Shown here piece after piece: positions 1 to 13,300 of a stretch of DNA of 64,000 bases (within the stretch, counting starts at the first letter, position 1; the number at the start of each line of letters is the position of its first letter). The notes below the pieces were generated by a model. That model saw nothing but the letters and a program-made list of their open reading frames with translations. It did no database searches and was not told the DNA's origin. The position numbers were made by a program, and so were the translations under genes. This DNA is from Baylisascaris procyonis (Eukaryota; Nematoda; Chromadorea; Rhabditida; Ascarididae), in NCBI GenBank assembly GCA_037389465.1, contig JAZARR010000078.1, positions 1,426,001 through 1,490,000 of the forward strand, read 5' to 3'.

Positions 1-2
1 AT

Positions 3-251
3 ACTCCGATTATTACCAGTGAGATTTTAGAAACTCGTTCGAAAATATTCCGCTTTTATAAAGCCGTTAGCAATATTCTACAATTGCGAAATAGGTGTTA
101 TGAAAGCGATTCGGCGATGAATAGTCTGCTCATCGATCATATCTATACTTGCGAAAATCAATCAAAAAGTCCACCCAAAAAGTTTTCTAGGAGGCATAAA
201 AAACAAAAGAAAAAAAATCGTTTAGCGGCAGAAGATGGCAGTAATGATTGA
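3..251 (+). CDS. possible C-terminal exon of an unidentified gene (partial, runs off left edge)
   Basis: One frame is open from the window edge for 82 codons and ends at TGA 249-251. The translation starts TPIITSEILETRSKIFRFYK, continues with an amphipathic stretch, and ends in a strongly basic lysine/arginine tail (around residues 58-73) followed by LAAEDGSND. In DNA this AT-rich a chance run of 82 codons is uncommon but not impossible. The true 3' splice acceptor may lie inside the stretch or left of the window. If real, the gene runs tail-to-tail with laminin beta. I do not recognise the protein. A basic tail is typical of nuclear or nucleolar proteins, but that is only a guess. Confidence 0.3.
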   Translation, partial: TPIITSEILETRSKIFRFYKAVSNILQLRNRCYESDSAMNSLLIDHIYTCENQSKSPPKKFSRRHKKQKKKNRLAAEDGSND

Positions 252-1365
252 GAGATGCCAAAAGCACCTGTGCTGCTTTGCGTACAAATCATGTAAAGCG
301 ACCACAGATTCACACAAACACACATATACGCACACTGAAAATGGTTACTGTAACGTTATTCCATCCTCCTCCCCTCCCCCCCCCCCACCCCACTTTCCAC
401 TTCGTTGTGTAAAAATCGCTTGAATTATATTTTCGGTTGAAGCGCCGTTAATTTGTTCAATAATCTTCAGAGTGATCGTATTGGATATGAATGAAACTAA
501 ATCTATCAACAGTAACCATCTGCAGCACGTTTACAAGGAAAAAAGGCACATACAGTAATAGAGTATGACGAACTCTGCGTCTAAATAACCTCGCAAAGTT
601 GAGTCGATTACCAAAAACACAAAGAAAAAAAAAGAAAGAAAACAAAACTGGCGGGTTTCCACTAAATAACTAGAAGATCAAATTATGTTGTGCATTAGAA
701 AAAAGAGGAAACTGTCACTATTTGAAATTTATATACTTCAAAAATCGAATGCAGCGATCCAGAAATGTTAGAAATAGATTTGGATAAGAAGATAACAAAT
801 TTAAATATAATATACCTACCCGGCGAAAGAGAAACAAATAGAGAAAAGGGGCGCGGTAAAGGGGCACTCCAATTACTTGCTTGTTGAATAAAAAACAACC
901 TGACTTAGAAACGAACTTAGTACAGCAGCAGATTCGGAGATAACCAACCTGCACTCAAACCTGAAACGGCGCCTAGCCTAGTCAAGCATTTAGCAAAAAC
1001 GAAATTTACTATTGTAAAAGTGAAATTTACTGCCTTTTCTTCATTAACGAAGTGCATTAGAACCCTTCCGTCTGCATTTCTCCTTGCTATTCCCAACTCC
1101 CCGAATAAAAAAACCCTTTAAGCCGACAGACTGCAAAAATGAACATATAGGAAACACTGTCGTATTTTATCAAAAAAAAGCGAGCGGGGAAAAAGATCGT
1201 CCACGAGTAATGTACACCTTCATAACATTACTAAGATTCAGCTGCATTGAAGAATGGAAGAGGCGGAATCGTCACTGCAAACTTTGTGCGCACAAGAACG
1301 TGTATATCGACGTTTGCATACTTCTGTGGACGACGTGTGCGTTCGTTTCCTACATACTCACAATG
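252..1365. other. 3' flank of laminin beta; no gene seen
   Basis: This stretch lies beyond the laminin stop codon and includes its 3' UTR on the minus strand. I see no clear AATAAA on the minus strand near the stop; a weaker GATAAA-like site lies near 1166. A C-rich tract occurs at about 366-391. Open frames here are short and unconvincing. Confidence 0.5.
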
Positions 1366-4300
1366 CTAAACATCGCAGGTGGCGTAGTATTCTATACGAG
1401 CTCGGATTCTCGCCGAAATCTGATCGATTTGCGATTCAAGATCAGCCACTGTACCGTTGTATTCACCCAACCGTACATCCGAAGCGTCCATATCGGCAGT
1501 TAACTCTGAAAACAATTTCGGATACAATTAAACAATACAAGTAATTTACACGATCCGAAATATTCCAGGTAAAAGAACATAGAAGTACTTCTATTACCAC
1601 AGTTGGTGTAAAGATTTTGCTACCTTTAGGACTCTAGAACATCAATTAGAGGCAAATAGTATGCAAGAATTATTGATAGCACTATGCGGTCGATGTCTAT
1701 GCTTCGCGTGATTAAGTATTAGAAAAAACTGCCATATCCTAGTCAGAATCGAGAAAAATTTAATGAAATTTCAAGCTTTTTTTTTTAATTTCACACACTT
1801 AACTGCTTTAAAACGTTGAAAAAAAAGAAAATTGAGAAATACAAAAACATTTACGAGAAATGTCACTACGATATCGTTGCGTTTTATGCAGCAATTGAGT
1901 GGCACGTTTTCTAAGTGCTTCTGCGCGAGCTTGTGGTTTCTCATTACCACTTTGCCTTGATGTCAGCAGCTCTTTGGCGGTATTAAAGTCGGCCTGAAAT
2001 CAAACTTATTTGAGAAGCTAACCAAAACTATCGGAAAAACATATTTAACAGCTGGTAAGTTGGAAATCAACTAACTGATAGACAGAAAAATAACTGTTTA
2101 TCAAAATTCCCTTTAAATCCATGATTTTCATCCTCGGCACAGTTCTTATAACAGCGAAATTCACCGTTCATCAACTTCATAACTAGGTAAATCAAAACTC
2201 ACTCACAGAGTAACAAGAAAGGGCTCGCCATATTCCCTCACTCACTGGAACGGGTCTTGCGATACGCATAAGAGCATACCCTCCTACCCCTTTGTTCAAG
2301 CATGTTGTTGAAATCTATTCGGAATAGGAATATGAAAAACGCTACTCGTATGGTTAAACTTTGCTTATCGAATAGAAATCCAGATGGAACTTTTAGACCA
2401 CACACGAAGTGTTTCAATGCAAATTACTAGAAGGTACCAAGCTACTTCGGAACCCCACTCAGAAACTCTCAGCAGATCAGTAGCATATATGAGCGGTCTC
2501 TCCGACGGTTGAAAACAGTTGCAAAAGAATACCAATCAAACCAACGTCTATCAAAAACGAAAATCGGGACTTCAATATGGGAATATGTTTCATGCTCAGG
2601 AACTCCGAACCTAGTGAGCATTAAACGTATTCCCTCATTACATTTCCGATTTATTTTTTACATCTATTTATTTGCTTGATGTGTGTTACTCAATCACCTT
2701 ATTACCACAGAAGCTTACCTTTAGCTGGTCGTTGGCCGCTTCCGCTAGAGTAGCTTGCTGCATCGCTTTATCGGCCGCTTCATAAGCATTCTTCGCGTGC
2801 TCTGAGATTTGCAGGTATTGCACGCGTACGTCCTTCATTTCGTTTTCAAGCTGCACTAGCGACTCGTTCGATTTCGTAGCGAGATCCTCAGCAGTTTTTG
2901 TCTCCTCATCTGCACTTTCCAAATCCGTTCTAAAGTTGTTATTCAAATATTATTCAAATGAAGCCATCAGAGCATCACTCCACACCCTTCACATTTTAAC
3001 TTGAATGCAGTTTTTCTAGGACACTGTCATAAAGGATAAGTAAAACAAATCCCGGTGCCATGCGCATAAAATGGTACCTTATATTCCTCACATTTTACAT
3101 TATTACTCCTTTCAACTAGGCGACTTCATACTTCAAAATTTTATACGATTGCACACGCACTTCCTCTAGTATTTATGCATTTCCGATATCAATCGCACCA
3201 ACGTTGAACTCATGCTTAGTATTTACCTGTATAATACTAAGTCAACTGTGACCTATACTTACGCATGATCCGAATAAGGAATCGAAGATAAGCAACAACC
3301 TCAATTTAAACTTGTATTTATTTCAACTAAAATTCACAGAGTTATGCAGCTGAAACAGTTCGACGCTCTCAGCACTAAAAGATGCATAGAAATGTACATT
3401 TACCTAATACCTAACCGTTAAAGCAAATCGACTGTGACAGAGAATATTTTACTTCCGAAAAAATTAATCTGTTTTTCTCTTCTACCTACCTAATACAGAA
3501 GATCGCAAGGAATTTTGGGCTTTGGTCAACGTTATCTTACCAACGAGTTGACGGATTTTTCACTAGAATGCAAACAAGCTTGAGCTTTCCAGACCTATAC
3601 TTTTTTTAAACTTCATTCAACCTACTTCAGAAGATCGTGAGGAAATTTCGGCTTTGGTCAACGTTATTTGACTAACAACTTATTGAATGGGTGTGGTTTT
3701 TTTCCGAATCTCGTGTTGTGGGGGTGCTTTCCAGAGGTATAGATTTTGGTGGATATTCTTTCGCTGGTTGAGGAGTTATTCCGGTGGAAATCCGATTTTT
3801 CTACTTAATACAGAGAATCGTAAGGAATTTTGGCCTTTGGCTAACGTTTTGAGACGAGGAAATTGCTCAAGAAGTGTGATTCTTTCATGAAAGTTAGGGT
3901 GAGCTCTCCAGACCTATACTTTTTGGTTGGGACAGGTTTAGTGCAAGTGGGTTGTAGAACAAATGTTTGTGGTAGCAAATACGAGTATAATTTGAGCTCT
4001 ATCCAACAACAACAAGCAGTGCTGTTAGTGGTCGAGATGGATATAACGTTTGGTGTAAAGCGAGTGTGTGTGTGTGTATACGTTTTCCCTTAGAAGATGA
4101 AATTTGCTCTTTGGTTTGTACGTGCATTCAATAACGCAGTCGTTTACGCATTCGAGTGAGAGTAAGGATAAAGACAAAAGGAAAGGGGGGGGGGGAGTTC
4201 GATTCCGTGTGGGGTGTGTATGGTGTGGTATGTTTCTGTTTGTGTGTGGTATAAAAGGGAGGGTGAGCGTGTGGTATGTGTGTGTAGGGGGAGGGGGCAG

Positions 4301-7300
4301 TGTGTGTATACGTGTGTTGTGTTTTTTTTGGAGAGGGGGAGAGTGTGGTGTGGTGTAGTGTGTGGTGTGTACTTCTGTTTGTATGTGGTATAGAGGGGGG
4401 CTTAACACTCCTATGTGTCCGCGCTTGGAGGGTGCTGTGTGGAAGTGCGAAATCGACAACAACGGCTGTACGTAGACCAAAGCGGGGATCAAGGGGGTGA
4501 CAGCCTTCGGTTACGGGGAGCGGAGCTCCTTGTGCCCAGCATAAGTACTGAAATAGCACCCAGAGCGACAGTAGAGTTTCGTCGTATCTCCACCTCTACC
4601 CACATTCGCCATAGTTTCGTATCCTTCTTCCCTTTCATATGCTGCAGGTGTTCTTTGTCTTTCCTAGAGAAGTGTTTACCTCTCTACATATATATATATA
4701 CATGTATACCTTCGCATCATTCACTTAGAGGATTGTACATGAGGGTGTATATCGATGAAGGAATATGGTGTGCGTGGGGGAGTGGGCTGTGGTGTGGTGC
4801 GCGTGATGTTATGTTGTCTGGTGTGTAGTGTGTGGTGTGGTGTCGAGTGCGGTATGGTGTTGTGTCTGTGGTGGTGCGGTATGGTGTGTGCGTAGCGTGT
4901 GGCGTGTGTTTCTGTGTTGCTGTGACGTCTGCCTGAAGTAAGCGGTGTGTGGTGTGTGTGCGTGTGTCTGTGTTCGTGTGAGTGTCTGTGTGTGCATGTA
5001 TGTGTCTGTGTGTCTGAGCCTAGCCTAAGCCTAAGCCTGAGCATCAGCCTGGGACCTAAGCCTAAGCCCAAGCCTGATCGTGAGCTTAAGCCTGAGCCTA
5101 GGCCTAAGGTGTCTGTCTCTGTGTCTGTCCCTGTGCGTGCGTCTCTGTATACCTGTGTGCATGTGTCTGTGCGTGTCTGTGTCTGTATGCGCCCGTGTGT
5201 GTCTGTGTCTATGTGTTATGTATGCGTAGTGTGTGTGGTGTGTGGTGTGGTGTGTGTGGTGCGTTTGTCGTATGATGTGTGTGGTGTGCGGTGCGTTTGG
5301 GGGGAGGGGGTTGTTTGGGGGAGCAGCAGCCTACGTTATACGAACGGAGTGCAAATAACTATCTGCAGCGCAGACTGAGTATGTGCGCGCGGTATTGCCG
5401 CACATGGTGCCACGCGCATTACTGACTATATTTCGGTTCCGGATGGAGCAATTTTGGTGTGATTTTGAGAGAGCCGTTTGGCGTGACCTGGGAAAGAAGT
5501 GGCCCGTGAGAGGATGTGCGCGCGCGCGGCGAAACCGCGTGTGTGTTGTTGTCCGCCATCATGAGCTGTTCCATGTGATATCTTAACTGCAGATGGACCG
5601 ATTTCTATCTGATTTTTGGCAAAACTTCATATAAGAGGTGGAAAAGTGTGATTCGTTGTTGCTTCACGTGGAAATACGCTAGTTCAATAAATATACAGAA
5701 GTCTGCTGACAAAAAATTTTTAGAGAAATTTTATACACAACAGAGTGAGAAAAATCGATTATTATAAATAACATTTTCGAGCAAGTTTTTTGGTATTTAT
5801 ATTTGCTATTAAGCCCAACTACCTAAAAAATCCAGAAATCTTCCACAAATCGGGAACGAATATGTGTCCAATAAAACAAAAAATAAAAAAATAGAAATAA
5901 AAAATTTCACCTCGCTTCAGTGATCTGTTCCATGGCATCGTCGATTGCTCGTTTTGCAGCTTCTTGCGCCTCACTTGTTCTTTTTAGCGCTTCTCGAACC
6001 GCCGTTGTTGTGTTTCTTAAATAATAATTTATCTATAAGAAGCAAACGAACATCTCTGTAACCGATGAAGTTTTAACATTTTTAGTATGAATATTTTATT
6101 TAGGGCTCGCCTCAAATTGTAGGTTACGTTTTCTCCTCTGGCTAAAGCACAAAAAACGACAATTAACACAAGTAACACATTCTACTCGCTTATGCGCCTA
6201 TAACTCAGATTCTTGATGCATTGCAAAGATACCGAATAAGTAAAAAATTTGAGCGATATTAAAAAAAATGTCAATTTCGTTTATGAAAGATAAGAACATA
6301 CATGTGAAGGAAGTTTTAACGCACGTCTACAAAAATAAACTTCTTTCACAGTTAAATTTGTATTTCTTAAACACAATACGGTGACGACATTGCTTCTGTG
6401 CTGCACATTCATCTGTTTCTTCAGCAGCTCTAACCTGGGAACAACAGAATCGAGTGCTGTGGAACTTCATGCTATTGCCTACATCATGCCATGACTCCCG
6501 ATATCGAGTTACACGTTAATGCGTCAAGTTTCAACAAAGTTACAGGCATTTAAACTTATCTAGAGATATACCCGCATTTCACACCGGTCCGGCTGCTGTA
6601 AAACGTCTAAAAATGCTTCTATTATAAGCGATTCGTATAAGACATGCAAAATTGCACACGCTTCACGAATTGCAGGCAAACTGTTAAACTGGATGCTCCA
6701 AAGTGCAAACGCAAAAACGCATATTATGCTTTCTTTTCTGATGCGCTTCCCATTTGTTTATTGTACGAGGCGACTTGTCAAGATAACTGTGATGCATTAC
6801 GTTAGCTCGTTTAGAATTTAGCAAAAAAAAAAAAAAAAAACCGAATTTCCGCAGCACGCTGGCTAGCAGATTCAGCCGAATTCTGTAAATCGGCGGCAAT
6901 CGTTTTATTGCCACGTGTTTCCTCAAGAATACTATCGATGTTGTTGATCCTCATAAGGTTTTCGCGAATCTGAAAACTCATTCCCATATTTATGAAAGAT
7001 GTCTTGGAAATGTAAAAATATACCAAACATTACTAGGACACATATTCGCAACATAGCGGTAACTAGTCGTGACATATGTCAGCAAACTCCTCCCCTCCCC
7101 CATAATTCAGGCCCGTCTAAATGGAGTGGCTGATGAGAAATGAGGCGCAAAACATACAAAAAATTACAAACGACAAAACTTTCCATAGGAAAACCGGTAA
7201 TGAAGAACATATGAAGTGAAGGATCCTGCATTAAGTTATTAGAGATAGTGAGAGAGATAGCACATCGTATGTGTGTTCATCCACCTTTTCCATCATAAAA

Positions 7301-10300
7301 ACGCAGGTTTTTAAACGCATCAAAACTACACATTATTGTGACCTTTGCAATGAATGCGCAAATGTCCGAGTTTCTAGAAGTGATGCGAATGAGGCAGCCT
7401 TTCTTCAAAAATGCCTAAAAGAAGCACATCATGCGCAAGGTGTTCAAAAATCACGCATAGAGCAAGCAGCCTTTGCTTCCTTGGAAATTGTGCTCTGCTT
7501 GCAATTTTGAACAAGTTTATTAAATGGTGCGCGCAGGCTGCTGAATTTGAAGCCTAAAGATTCTATGATGGCAACGAGAATTTAAAGACCTTATGGACAA
7601 CGTCTGAAGGCTGCATACCTTCTGCAAAGAGTGACCTATCTGAGGTGCCCGCTACATTACCAGTGGATCTGTCGCGAGATGTCTCAGCTAAAGAAAGCGG
7701 CAGAGGCTTTTTCGCAAGGCAAACGGTGATGAAATTCAGATCGGGTATATTCCGCGTAAACTGCTTAACGGCCACAGAAATACTATAAAATGGCTGAAGG
7801 AAAAGACAGCATCGACTATTTGAATGCACCTTCCGCCAGAACTTCTAAATATGCTTCTTCTTACTGATAACCAAACTCTCAAATACTCATCTTTTCCTTT
7901 TCAGGATCCTTCGTTCCCTAGTTACGAACCTTTCGAATTCCCGGTACCCGGGAGCTACCTAGGAATAACAACACACATCTCCAAATTTAAAAAAAAAAGG
8001 AAAGGAAGGGGTAGAGGGGGAGAGAGAGAGAAGGATTTCCCAACATTCACTGATCACCCATTTAAGAACTCTCCAACAGAACCCTCCATAACATTCAAGC
8101 CGACACGAACACAGTGAGAAGTGAAGCATCACCTTATCAGCAAGGTCTTGTATTTGTTCAGGTGTGAGTGATATCGTCATATTGGTGATTTCTTCCGCAA
8201 GTGTACGAATCTGTTCGGGACTCGACCGCTCACTATCCAAAAACTCATTAATCTCTTCCAAAATGCCCTCCAGCGCCATTCTTGTTTGATTTGCCTGTAA
8301 CTTCGCATTAACAGCGAACTTATCGCCACATAGAACCCTTCATTTTTCTATGTTTTATATGCATCAAATTATGCAACGTTTCAAAGAGATATTCAAGTTT
8401 TCCCTCCTCGAAATAGTGGATGAAATTCGTTCAACATGGGTGGCTCATGGCCCTCATAAACTTTCTGTTAAAACCTTCAATGTGATTCCTTAGAGCAGAC
8501 TCTCCGAAGGACGGCTGGCAATGCTATCGAAATGAGTGCCCATTTCGATAAGAAGCAAAAGCGTAAATTTCACTGCTGAAAAGGCAGACTATAAAAACAA
8601 CATTGCATCCATCGTTCAATAACATTGATGTGTTTGTTAAAAGGACGGAATGAATTTATTCTAACAAAGACGTCGACAAGCGTGAAACCTGTTTAGCAGC
8701 AGCCTCGGCAACATCGTGCGCATCGTTTGCTTTGCTCTTTGTCACCGATGTATCCATCAGAATCTCACGAACTCTTGACAAGATCTTCAAATACACCCAT
8801 TATTTAACTGCTTGTTTATTTAAGTCTAGTACCGAACGCATGAAGCAGAAAAAACTTAGCAATTGAAAGCACCGTTACCGACGTAAAGTATATTTATTTT
8901 CAAAGAAACTTGTACAACATCTAGCATCAAACCTAAACTAATTTAAAAAAGATTTTCAATGGCTCAACGACCTCTAGTGACACACAGGCTGATTTTAATT
9001 TCCTCTCAGGGCATAACAATTCAGCAGGACCTTAAAAGTTTAAAAGATGAAAAACTGACCTCTTCAGCCTCCTTCTGCTTTTCGTTAAGCTTGCGATCTG
9101 CCTCGTCAGCAAACTGCAAAGCTTGTTCGGCTTTGCTCACTGAGCCAGCCAGACACGAGCGTCCACCACAATAACCACACGAGCCTGGACCACCACAAAG
9201 TGCATCGCATGGTGCCGAGTCCGCTCCGCAAACGTCCTTATTCAGACCAGGTAGTACCGATTCGAAAGTGCTCAACTTAAAAGAAAACGTGGTGAGCGAA
9301 TGCACAGAATGCATTTTATTTAAACAACCGAACGTGCCATCTGCAATCATAAAACATCATTAAAACGTTCTGCTGCTGAATTTCATTTCACTTGCATCGT
9401 AGAAAATGATGTGCACAACCTAAAACCACAAGAGTGAGAAAAATTTCTAGAATCATCCTGGAAAGTACCACAGCTTTTGTGCTGGAAAAAAAATTCCACT
9501 ATTATGAACACTTTGACAGGCAAATAAGCGCTATGGATCAGCTAACCTGCTCATCAATGTGTTGCAGCGCCATTTCGTTTTCGGTGAACTGCCTCTCGAA
9601 ATCAAGTTGGTTCTTATCGAGGAGCATCTCTGCCTCTCGCCGATCACTCTCTGCACTAGCTATCTTTGCCACTGCATCATCCGTCCGCCGCTTCGCTGCA
9701 GCCGATTTCTCAGCCGATTCTCGACTTATGTTGTATGCACCCTAAAGATTCGACAATTCTGAAGGGAAGACACGTAAATGGGTTTGGAACTGACTCGTAA
9801 TTTATAGTTCTGCTGCAAATAAAAAAGGCCTGCGAAAATTTAAAGAAAATAAAATATAGAAAACGTATTTAAACTGATAATCCTTTAGCCGATCGGCAGC
9901 CGTTGCTCCCAAAATTTCAATTTGAAAATATGTACCTGCACGTCGGCTTCTCTTAGCAGTGTAGCGTTTTCATTGAGTGCTTGAGCTCGAGCAGTCAACT
10001 TTTCGGCGATTTCAATCAGCGACTTGAGTTCCTCTTCTGCATTATCCACTGCGCTCGTCGTGTCCGTTATGCGTTTACCGACAACGTTCAAACGCTCCTT
10101 TTCTACGTTCACCTAAATTTTGTAAATGTTGCACCAGTTTGACTACTGAAGTATCTGCAGCTGGCGACCGATCTGATGAAGGGTCCGTTACCTCCAGCTT
10201 TCGACAGATACAGGTTTCAGGAAAACGATTCGACGAACTCTCTTATGGCATGGTGCAAAGAAGCACCATCCTGTGTGTTTTCGTAGATAGCCAATGCTTT

Positions 10301-13300
10301 GATCTGAATTTTCGGAAAAATATTCAAACGAAAACACCCACTGGCAGCATTGCAATTCTTCACCCCCACCCCCCTCCCCCTCCCAATACGGCGTTAAAGA
10401 ATCTAGCACCCTACTGTTTGCGGAACACAATTTTGCAACAGACTTGCTTTACATTTCTTCTAGCATCATGCTTGATTAATGTAACATGTGGTGAATGGAG
10501 TTCGGTTAGCTGTCTGACAGCTTGCCTTTCACAGGTACGTGCACATTATACCTGCAAGATCTATGCATTCAATACCTTATAGGTATAATGTCTTTGATGT
10601 TTTACAGCTATAATATGTGAGTAGTTTTACTCCGACAGACGCTGTTAATATTTGAAGCATTTCTTCATGAAACGCTTATTCCTTGATGTAGTTTCATAAC
10701 GACCAGTTATCCTTAGAATTTTCCCATCGATAAATATCACCATAAAAGAGAAAATTTTGCAACTACTTACATAGTATATATGTTCGCGTAAATGAATATG
10801 AATAAACACAAAGATTCGTTTTTGCGGATCTTTAAAAATGAGACAGGAATAAACGGTATGAGATTCCGGTGTATTAAAAGAAAGTATGATTAAACTGCAA
10901 TCTTTCAAAACAAAACGTATTGATTTAAGAAGGACCTTTTCGAGAAGAGAGTCCATTTGCTCTTGTAACGCATCAACATCAGCTTTTGTGATATTGGCCG
11001 ATTCGAGCTGTGATTTCACTTCAGCTAGATTTGCCTCCATCTTTTCGAATGCCGCATCATATATTGATGCCACACCCGTATCCTCAATGTTGTTCGCTTT
11101 TTCTGCAAGCTTATGCTCAACTACCTGCTTCAGCTTTTTATAAACTATGTTTTTCTGATTTCGTTTACTTTAAAAGAAGAAATCACCCACAAATACCAAT
11201 AACTTTAATTGAACTAACGCATAACAACCTAAGCATTTTTCTAAGAGGTATTATTGGTGAACAGCGACGTGGGGCAAGACAGAATTAAACATTCATTCAG
11301 TAAGCATTATAACCACTGTAATATCCATACCTACTCTCACACCCGAAACCACGTACAGTGGTCGACTCTAGTAAATACCTTTCTGCTTATACATGTTCTA
11401 CACAAGCAAATAGCTAATGGAGAGCTCGTAGATCACAACCCAATAAACATAAAAAACTATAATGCTCACGACAACAAAAATAACCTTACCAATTAGATTG
11501 GCAACCTGAGATTTCAACTTCTGTATGATGTCATCCCAATTACGATAGCACTCTCCACATGCTTCACAGTGTGGCCAACGACCTGTATAACCACGTGCAC
11601 ATTCGTTACAGAGAGCACCTGCAATAGAATTTTATATCGATAACTTGTTGCCGCAATCACTCGAAAAGAAATGTTTGTCACCTGCCGAAGTTTTACGCAC
11701 CCTTATGGTGATTTTGTAAGGTTCAAGCAATCGTGTATGTTCCAACGGCGCGCTGCAATCATCGCAATTAGACACGCTTCTAACCGCTCAGCTTTTTATG
11801 TCGATGTGCAACAGCACGTATGAGCCATATTGAATTCATCCTCATCATTACCTTTTGCCAACAAAGAAATTTTTAACACACCTCCAGATCCAGGCAGGCA
11901 GGTACAAGTTCCATTATTCCTATGACACTGTTGCGATGCCGATCCAATTGGGTCACACTGGCAACGCTTGCACTCGCCAGCCATTGGATCACCCCAGTAA
12001 TAGTCCTCACAATCGGAGCTGAAAGCAATTAAGTGATGTGTGTTATTGCTAACAAACATTGCAAATTCAGGTAACACGTGAAAATCTAGGTAGTGCGCAA
12101 ACAGAATAAGACAAACATGACTGGCACTCTGCACCAAAAAATTTTTTAGCACCATAATTTTCGCATCCTACACAATTTAGTTATAATTCATCTAAAACAT
12201 CTGGGAAATTATTAGAATCAGAGGTAGCAGCCGTGAAAATAACTTTCTTTGCAGATCTCAACCGAAAGCCTCATCGATCGGATCAGCTAATAAACACGTT
12301 GTGACACTTATAATTCCCAACCTATGTGCAAACATTAACTTCAGTGCTCATCTGGCTTACTGATCGGTGGTGAGATGGTCAGAAAAAATAAATCTCACTC
12401 ATACCTTAACGGTTTCTTCTTTCTTCATGAGCAGTTTCCCATTTTAAAAGCAAGAGGAAACGAATATTGAATACTTCGAATCTCAATTCCATATATAGAA
12501 GAGTAAGCTGAACCAAGCTGTCTGCCCAAAACGAGAATAAATATGAGCAAGGCATAAAATCAAAATGCTGACCATGTGCGACCGCCCCTCCCTCGCTTGC
12601 ACGGACAGCGCCCATCGAATTCGTTGCACTGCAACTCGGGAGTATTATCTTCTCGTAGAAGAACACCGTTTGGGTCGCAGTTGCACGGTTCACAACCGGT
12701 ACCTAAAAAAAGACTGCTCTCATGAAACAAGAATAGGATCATGAATAGAAAATTGGGCTGTAATTCAAGCAGAATGACGATGAAGCACCAATCATCATTG
12801 ACAGCCAATAAGTGAAACTGACAATTCTATGCACTTAATTAAAACAATCGAACCAATGTCTACATGAAAAAAAGGGAATGATTTGATCTTTTTTAACTGG
12901 AAATACAACTGAATTATTAAAATTGGCCTTTGGTGCGCTGATGAAACATGAATCAATAAGCGAAATAAAATCCAAAATTCAACGCCATGATTTAACAAAA
13001 TGCATAAAAATCCTGATTGAGCGTTAATCTGTGGAAATTTCGATAGGGTAAAATAAGGCGCATCTGAGTGTGGAATATCTTTTTCCTTAAAGAACTGATA
13101 GCAATGACAGTCAAATGAATATCACAGAACAAGAACGAACCACTAGCGAGATCGAAATGCTGTGGCGCACAGGTATCGCATTGCTGTCCAACAACGTTCG
13201 GAAGACAAGCGCATTGTCCGCTCACACGATCGCATGCACCCGCCGTAAGATTTGTTCCCAACTCGTTGCATACACATCTCAAATCACCGTCACGTATTTT

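Larger units (their letters stand above)
1366..9059 (-). other. lam-1: laminin beta coiled-coil domain I exons
   Basis: Exons 28-34 encode residues of about 1474-1799. Exons 29-31 align with vertebrate beta-1 (from memory) over some 50 residues without a gap, from LADKIRENLM through [13 protein letters not shown], which supports joining 8133 directly to 6969 and 6842 to 6015. The chain ends [13 protein letters not shown]; the penultimate-region Cys forms the disulfide with the gamma chain in known laminins. The long intron 2930-5910 carries the tandem repeat and the TG-rich block listed separately. Confidence 0.92.

Noticed and set aside
1084..1544. Two plus-strand frames over the last laminin exon
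   Set aside because: Shadows of the minus-strand laminin exon 1366-1505.
4947..5378. Plus-strand open frame rich in Val, Cys and Ser
   Set aside because: It is the translation of the TG-rich repeat and has no domain or splice context.
6400..6440. Possible small extra laminin exon after a CCCAG acceptor
   Set aside because: Direct joining of exons 30 and 31 keeps exact collinearity with other beta chains, so no exon is needed.
7563..7829. Minus-strand frame in the intron before laminin exon 30
   Set aside because: The flanking exons join in phase and align without a gap to vertebrate beta-1.
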